Of a stretch of 8,388 nucleotides of DNA, positions 5,575-8,388 are shown piece by piece (positions within the stretch are counted from its first letter, which is position 1; each line of letters opens with the position of its first letter). The translations under genes were made by a program, and so were the position numbers. Origin of the DNA: Candidatus Hydrogenedentota bacterium. GTDB taxonomy: Bacteria; Hydrogenedentota; Hydrogenedentia; Hydrogenedentales; SCBR16-9. The notes under the pieces were generated by a model. It was not told the DNA's origin and ran no database searches. It saw only the letters and a list, made by a program, of their open reading frames with translations. Location: NCBI GenBank assembly GCA_007116095.1, contig SKJD01000080.1:1-8388 (forward strand). The letters are read 5' to 3'.

Positions 5575-5670
5575 CGACGCTTTTCCCCAATCTGCGCCCT
5601 ATGGCGCGCCCTGGTAGCGCTTTTCGTAGCAAGCGCCGTCCCTTGGGCGGCGTATCAACGCTTTGTTGTT

Positions 5671-6126
5671 TTACTCCGTGGAAACCGGCGCCTTGCCCTC
5701 GCCATGCAAACCTGAAATGAGTGCATGCCAGGCCAGGGTCGCGCATTTAATGCGCACCGGATACTCACGCACCCCGCTGAAAACCATCAGCTTGCCCAGG
5801 GTCTTATCATCCAGCTCGGCATCGGTCGCCGAAGTAATCATATGATGGAAATGTTCAAAGAGCTTCTCGGCTTCTTTAACGGTCTTGCCCTTCAGTAAGG
5901 TCGTCATCACCGAGGCGGAGGACTTGGAAATGGCGCAACCGGCGCCGTGAAAACTGATTTCCTGAATAATCTCGCCGTTTAGTTTCAGATAGATGGTGAA
6001 GTGGTCGCCACAGAGGGGATTGAAGCCCTCGATCGTGTGATCGGCGTCTTCCATCGGGTAAAAATTACGGGGCTTTTTATTGTGATCGAGGATAACCTCC
6101 TCGTACAACGCACGCGAACTGCACAT
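5671..6126 (-). CDS. sufU: SufU, sulfur-transfer/Fe-S assembly protein
   Basis: SufU takes persulfide sulfur from SufS and passes it to the SufBCD scaffold. The 151-residue protein shows the SufU zinc/sulfur site: NPLCGD (Cys39, Asp41), GAGCAIS (Cys64) and RIKCATLAWHA (Cys128). The 64-residue gap between the second and third cysteines is about 20 longer than in IscU, which identifies SufU rather than IscU. YEEVILDHNKKPRN near the start is also typical. Its ATG overlaps the sufS stop by one base (TAATG, 6124-6128), and AAGG lies inside the end of sufS, so translation is coupled and the two proteins would be made together. The length and all ligands look normal. Known SufU proteins bind zinc at these residues. 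Confidence 0.95.
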   Translation of the reverse strand: MCSSRALYEEVILDHNKKPRNFYPMEDADHTIEGFNPLCGDHFTIYLKLNGEIIQEISFHGAGCAISKSSASVMTTLLKGKTVKEAEKLFEHFHHMITSATDAELDDKTLGKLMVFSGVREYPVRIKCATLAWHALISGLHGEGKAPVSTE

Positions 6127-7406
6127 TAAGCAAATACCTTGTTGACTTTATGCAACGCCTCCACCATGGCGTCGATTTCTTCCCGGGTGTTGTACATACC
6201 CAGCGAGGCGCGGGCCGTCGCCGGCACGCCATAGCGCTGCATCACGGGTTGGGCGCAGTGGTGGCCAGCCCGGATGGCGATGTTCTCGTCGTCCAGCAAT
6301 TGGCCGATGTCGTGGGGGTGGGCATGTTCCATCACGAAGGACAGCACCCCGGCCTTGTGTTTGGCGGTCCCGATGAGTTCCAGGCCCTTGACTTCTTGCA
6401 GCGCTTCCGTGCCATAAGCCAGCAATTCCTGCTCATACGCGGCAATTTCCGCCATGCCGATCGCGCTCAGGTAATCCAGAGCGGCCCCGAAGGCGATGGC
6501 GTCGGCGATATTCGGCGTACCCGCTTCAAAACGGTAGGGCAGGCTGTTGTAGGTTGTCTTTTCAAAGCTCACCGACATGATCATGTCACCACCGCTCTGG
6601 TACGGGGGCATCGCATTCAACAACTTCGCATTGCCATAGAGGCAGCCGATCCCCGTGGGACCGTAGACCTTGTGGGCGGAAAAGGCATAAAAATCGCAAT
6701 TCAGGGCCTTCAGGTCAACCGGCATGTGTGGCGCGGCCTGGGCCCCGTCCAGCAAGACCGGTACGCCCTGCGCATGTGCCAGCTCAATGATCGTCTCCAC
6801 CGGATTGATGGTGCCCAGGGCATTCGAGACATGGTTCACCGCGACGATCTTCGTCCGCGGCGAGAGCATCGCCTCGTATTCCTCCAGGATCATCTCACCG
6901 GCGTCGTTGATGGGGATCACCCGCAGTTTCGCGCCCTTGCGCTCGCAGAGGATCTGCCAGGGGACGATATTCGAGTGGTGCTCCAGGTGCGAGATGATTA
7001 TCTCATCGCCTTCGCCGACATGGGCTTCGCCGTAGCTCGACGCAACCAGATTAATGGCTTCCGTGGCGCCGCGGGTGAAGATGATTTCACAGCCTACCGG
7101 CGCATGGAAGAAGTTTGCGATTTTCTTGCGCGCATCCTCATACCGGGTCGTCGCCGTCTGGCTCAGGTAGTGGACGCCCCGGTGCACATTGGCATTCTCG
7201 CAGGTGTAGTACCGGGTCAAGGCATCGATCACCGCATTCGGCGTCTGCGCGGTGGCTGCATTGTCCAGATAGACCAAGGGCTTGCCCGCCCGTTCCATCT
7301 GAAGGATCGGAAAATCGCTGCGGATTTTGGCTATATCGTAGGAAGATTCGGCAACCCGGACCTCCCGTTTTTCATCTGTGCTTACCGCCATATATCTGTC
7401 CAGCAT
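6126..7406 (-). CDS. sufS: SufS, group II cysteine desulfurase
   Basis: SufS is a PLP enzyme that removes sulfur from cysteine as a protein persulfide for Fe-S cluster building. The 426 residues contain VYLDNAATAQTP (45-56), HRGVHYLS (75-82), TRGATEAINLV (111-121), EHHSNIVPW (142-150), LLDGAQAAPH (218-227), the PLP lysine in FSAHKVYGPTGIG (Lys246), YRFEAGTPNI (291-300) and the catalytic cysteine in IRAGHHCAQP (Cys384). The 'RAGHHCAQP' form and position are those of group II (SufS/CsdA), not IscS/NifS. The first ATG (7404-7406) is used. A second at 7389-7391 is also possible, and neither has a strong ribosome site. Upstream frames are closed by a stop. It follows sufD by 79 bp and is coupled to sufU by TAATG. 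Residues 7-20 (MAVSTDEKREVRV) are an unconserved-looking N-terminal extension. Confidence 0.96.
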   Translation of the reverse strand: MLDRYMAVSTDEKREVRVAESSYDIAKIRSDFPILQMERAGKPLVYLDNAATAQTPNAVIDALTRYYTCENANVHRGVHYLSQTATTRYEDARKKIANFFHAPVGCEIIFTRGATEAINLVASSYGEAHVGEGDEIIISHLEHHSNIVPWQILCERKGAKLRVIPINDAGEMILEEYEAMLSPRTKIVAVNHVSNALGTINPVETIIELAHAQGVPVLLDGAQAAPHMPVDLKALNCDFYAFSAHKVYGPTGIGCLYGNAKLLNAMPPYQSGGDMIMSVSFEKTTYNSLPYRFEAGTPNIADAIAFGAALDYLSAIGMAEIAAYEQELLAYGTEALQEVKGLELIGTAKHKAGVLSFVMEHAHPHDIGQLLDDENIAIRAGHHCAQPVMQRYGVPATARASLGMYNTREEIDAMVEALHKVNKVFA

Positions 7407-7485
7407 TGTTGTTGCTGCGATTTTTCTCGCTGGTCTATCGGCGTCTCATAGCAGCGCCCTTGGGGTAGACCGGCAAAGCCCGACA
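7407..7485 (-). other. sufD-sufS intergenic gap
   Basis: This 79-bp gap is long for genes that must be coexpressed. GGTCTA (7432-7437) and TAGACC (7466-7471) form a loose 6-bp inverted repeat with a 28-bp loop. No T-tract, promoter or extra ORF is evident. It most likely remains part of one mRNA. Confidence 0.4.
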
Positions 7486-8388
7486 TCAGGGGCTGAATTT
7501 ATTGTATACATAGCGACCCAGGCGCTCGGCCAGGACCGGAATCTCAATATCCGAGATCACTTCTTCCGCAAAGCCATAGGTTAGCATAGCACGGGCTGTC
7601 GGCTCATCTATGCCCCGGCTGCGGAAGTAGAAAATAATCGGTTCCGGTGGCGAGCCAATCGTCGCGCCGTGGGTACACTTCACATCATCGGCATAGATTT
7701 CAAGCTGCGGCCGGGTATGGATCGTGGCGTCGTCCGAAAGCAGCAGGTTGTTGCTGAGCTGATCGGAGTCCGTCCGCTGGGCGTCGCGATACACATGCAC
7801 CTTGCCCGTGAAGACCGCCTTGCTGTCACCGTCCAGCACACCTTTGTACATGATACGGCTGTCACAGTGCGGCTTGGCGTGGGTGATGTGGATCGCATTG
7901 TCAATCAGGCGATCACCGTCGTTCAGGTAGAGCCCTGAGAGATTGCACGAAGCGCCCTCGTCATTCAACAATATACAGAGCTGGTTGCGGATGGTCTTCC
8001 CTTCCAGGCTCATCGTGTAGGCGGTGAAACGGCTGTCCCGCTCCTGGCGCACTTCGGTGGTGGCCAGGTGGTGGGCATTTTCGCCTTCTTCGACTATCTT
8101 GTAATAGGACAACTGGGCATTCTCTCCCAGCACCACTTCGTCCACCACATTGTTGCAAAATTGGCGATCACCACCCAGGTTCACGTAGCTCGTCACCACT
8201 GTCGCCTCACTGCTTTGGTCCAGCACAATCAGGTTACGGGCGTAGGCGGCCGTGTCGTCTTCGCGTTTGCTCGTGACAAAGACCAGGTGCAGCGGCTGTT
8301 CCACCACCGTGTTCTTCGCCACATGCACAAAGCCACCGTCCTGCAGGAAAGCCGTGTTCAGGGTCGTGTAGGCGCTGCGCTCCTGCAA
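7486..8388 (-). CDS. sufD: SufD, Fe-S assembly scaffold subunit (N-terminus missing)
   Basis: The reading frame runs through the right edge, so only the C-terminal 300 residues are seen. A full SufD is about 430 residues, leaving roughly 130 outside. The first codon, TTG, is an internal leucine and not a start. The visible part is the repetitive right-handed beta-helix core plus the C-terminal helical domain. It opens with LNTAFLQDGGFVHV and VVEQPLHLVFV, as in SufD. IYADDVKCTHGATIG carries Cys238 and His240, matching the SufD Cys/His pair that works at the SufB-SufD interface in cluster assembly. The next segment reads GSPPEPIIFYFRSRGID, differing from the usual acidic 'DEEQLFYLRSRGI'. It leads the transcript into sufS; sufB and sufC probably lie beyond the edge. 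Confidence 0.93.
   Translation of the reverse strand: MQERSAYTTLNTAFLQDGGFVHVAKNTVVEQPLHLVFVTSKREDDTAAYARNLIVLDQSSEATVVTSYVNLGGDRQFCNNVVDEVVLGENAQLSYYKIVEEGENAHHLATTEVRQERDSRFTAYTMSLEGKTIRNQLCILLNDEGASCNLSGLYLNDGDRLIDNAIHITHAKPHCDSRIMYKGVLDGDSKAVFTGKVHVYRDAQRTDSDQLSNNLLLSDDATIHTRPQLEIYADDVKCTHGATIGSPPEPIIFYFRSRGIDEPTARAMLTYGFAEEVISDIEIPVLAERLGRYVYNKFSP

Noticed and set aside
5634..5652. Terminator between sufU and the CehA-like gene
   Set aside because: CGCCG/CGGCG with CCC/GGG forms a stem, but no T-tract follows on the minus strand, so termination is not supported.
6150..7451. Long plus-strand ORF opposite sufS
   Set aside because: Shadow of sufS. The minus-strand reading carries all catalytic motifs, and GC-rich codon structure explains the open opposite frame.

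Overview
The window is one leftward (minus-strand) block of seven genes filling about 1305-8388, next to a roughly 1.3 kb left end with no convincing gene. The coding part is moderately GC-rich and reads as ordinary bacterial chromosome. No ribosomal RNA, tRNA, transposase or phage gene is visible. The secreted CehA/McbA-type metallohydrolase, the SUF set using SufU, and the long NadA variant suggest an uncultured Gram-negative lineage, perhaps Planctomycetes/Verrucomicrobia-like or Hydrogenedentota-like. That placement is a low-confidence inference from gene style.

Reading right to left in the direction of transcription, the order starts with sufD (5' end cut off by the right edge), sufS and sufU. 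SufS is the cysteine desulfurase, SufU the sulfur acceptor and SufD part of the Fe-S scaffold. sufS and sufU are coupled through a TAATG overlap. Then come a signal-peptide-bearing CehA/McbA-like PHP-fold protein and nadA (quinolinate synthase, a [4Fe-4S] enzyme of NAD synthesis). nadA ends in a strong intrinsic terminator at 2531-2575. Beyond it lies a second small unit: an unrecognised 72-residue protein and a cytoplasmic PHP-domain phosphoesterase with a TTG start. The biochemical thread is that SUF builds the kind of cluster NadA needs. The two PHP-fold hydrolases flanking nadA have no obvious link to that pathway.

The left 1.3 kb is the least ordinary part. At 231-259 there is a perfect-consensus sigma70 promoter (TTGACA, 17 bp, TATAAT) on the plus strand, with no ORF behind it. 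About 300-370 bp downstream lie a GNRA-capped hairpin, a long stem and a T-tract resembling an intrinsic terminator (545-626), so a transcript of about 360 nt, possibly noncoding, is plausible. The DNA between promoter and terminator is AT-rich and carries repeated TTGGAA words in both orientations and an 18-bp near-palindrome. Next come two direct REP-like repeats (680-744), a dense chain of hairpins (798-1060), a dispersed 'CTCTGTGG'-type intergenic repeat (1095-1125) and an inverted REP-like copy (1267-1284) just past the last gene.

I see no CRISPR array, defence operon or toxin-antitoxin pair. The best candidate for something undescribed is the promoter-to-terminator noncoding unit at 231-626, followed by the hairpin chain bracketed by inverted REP copies.
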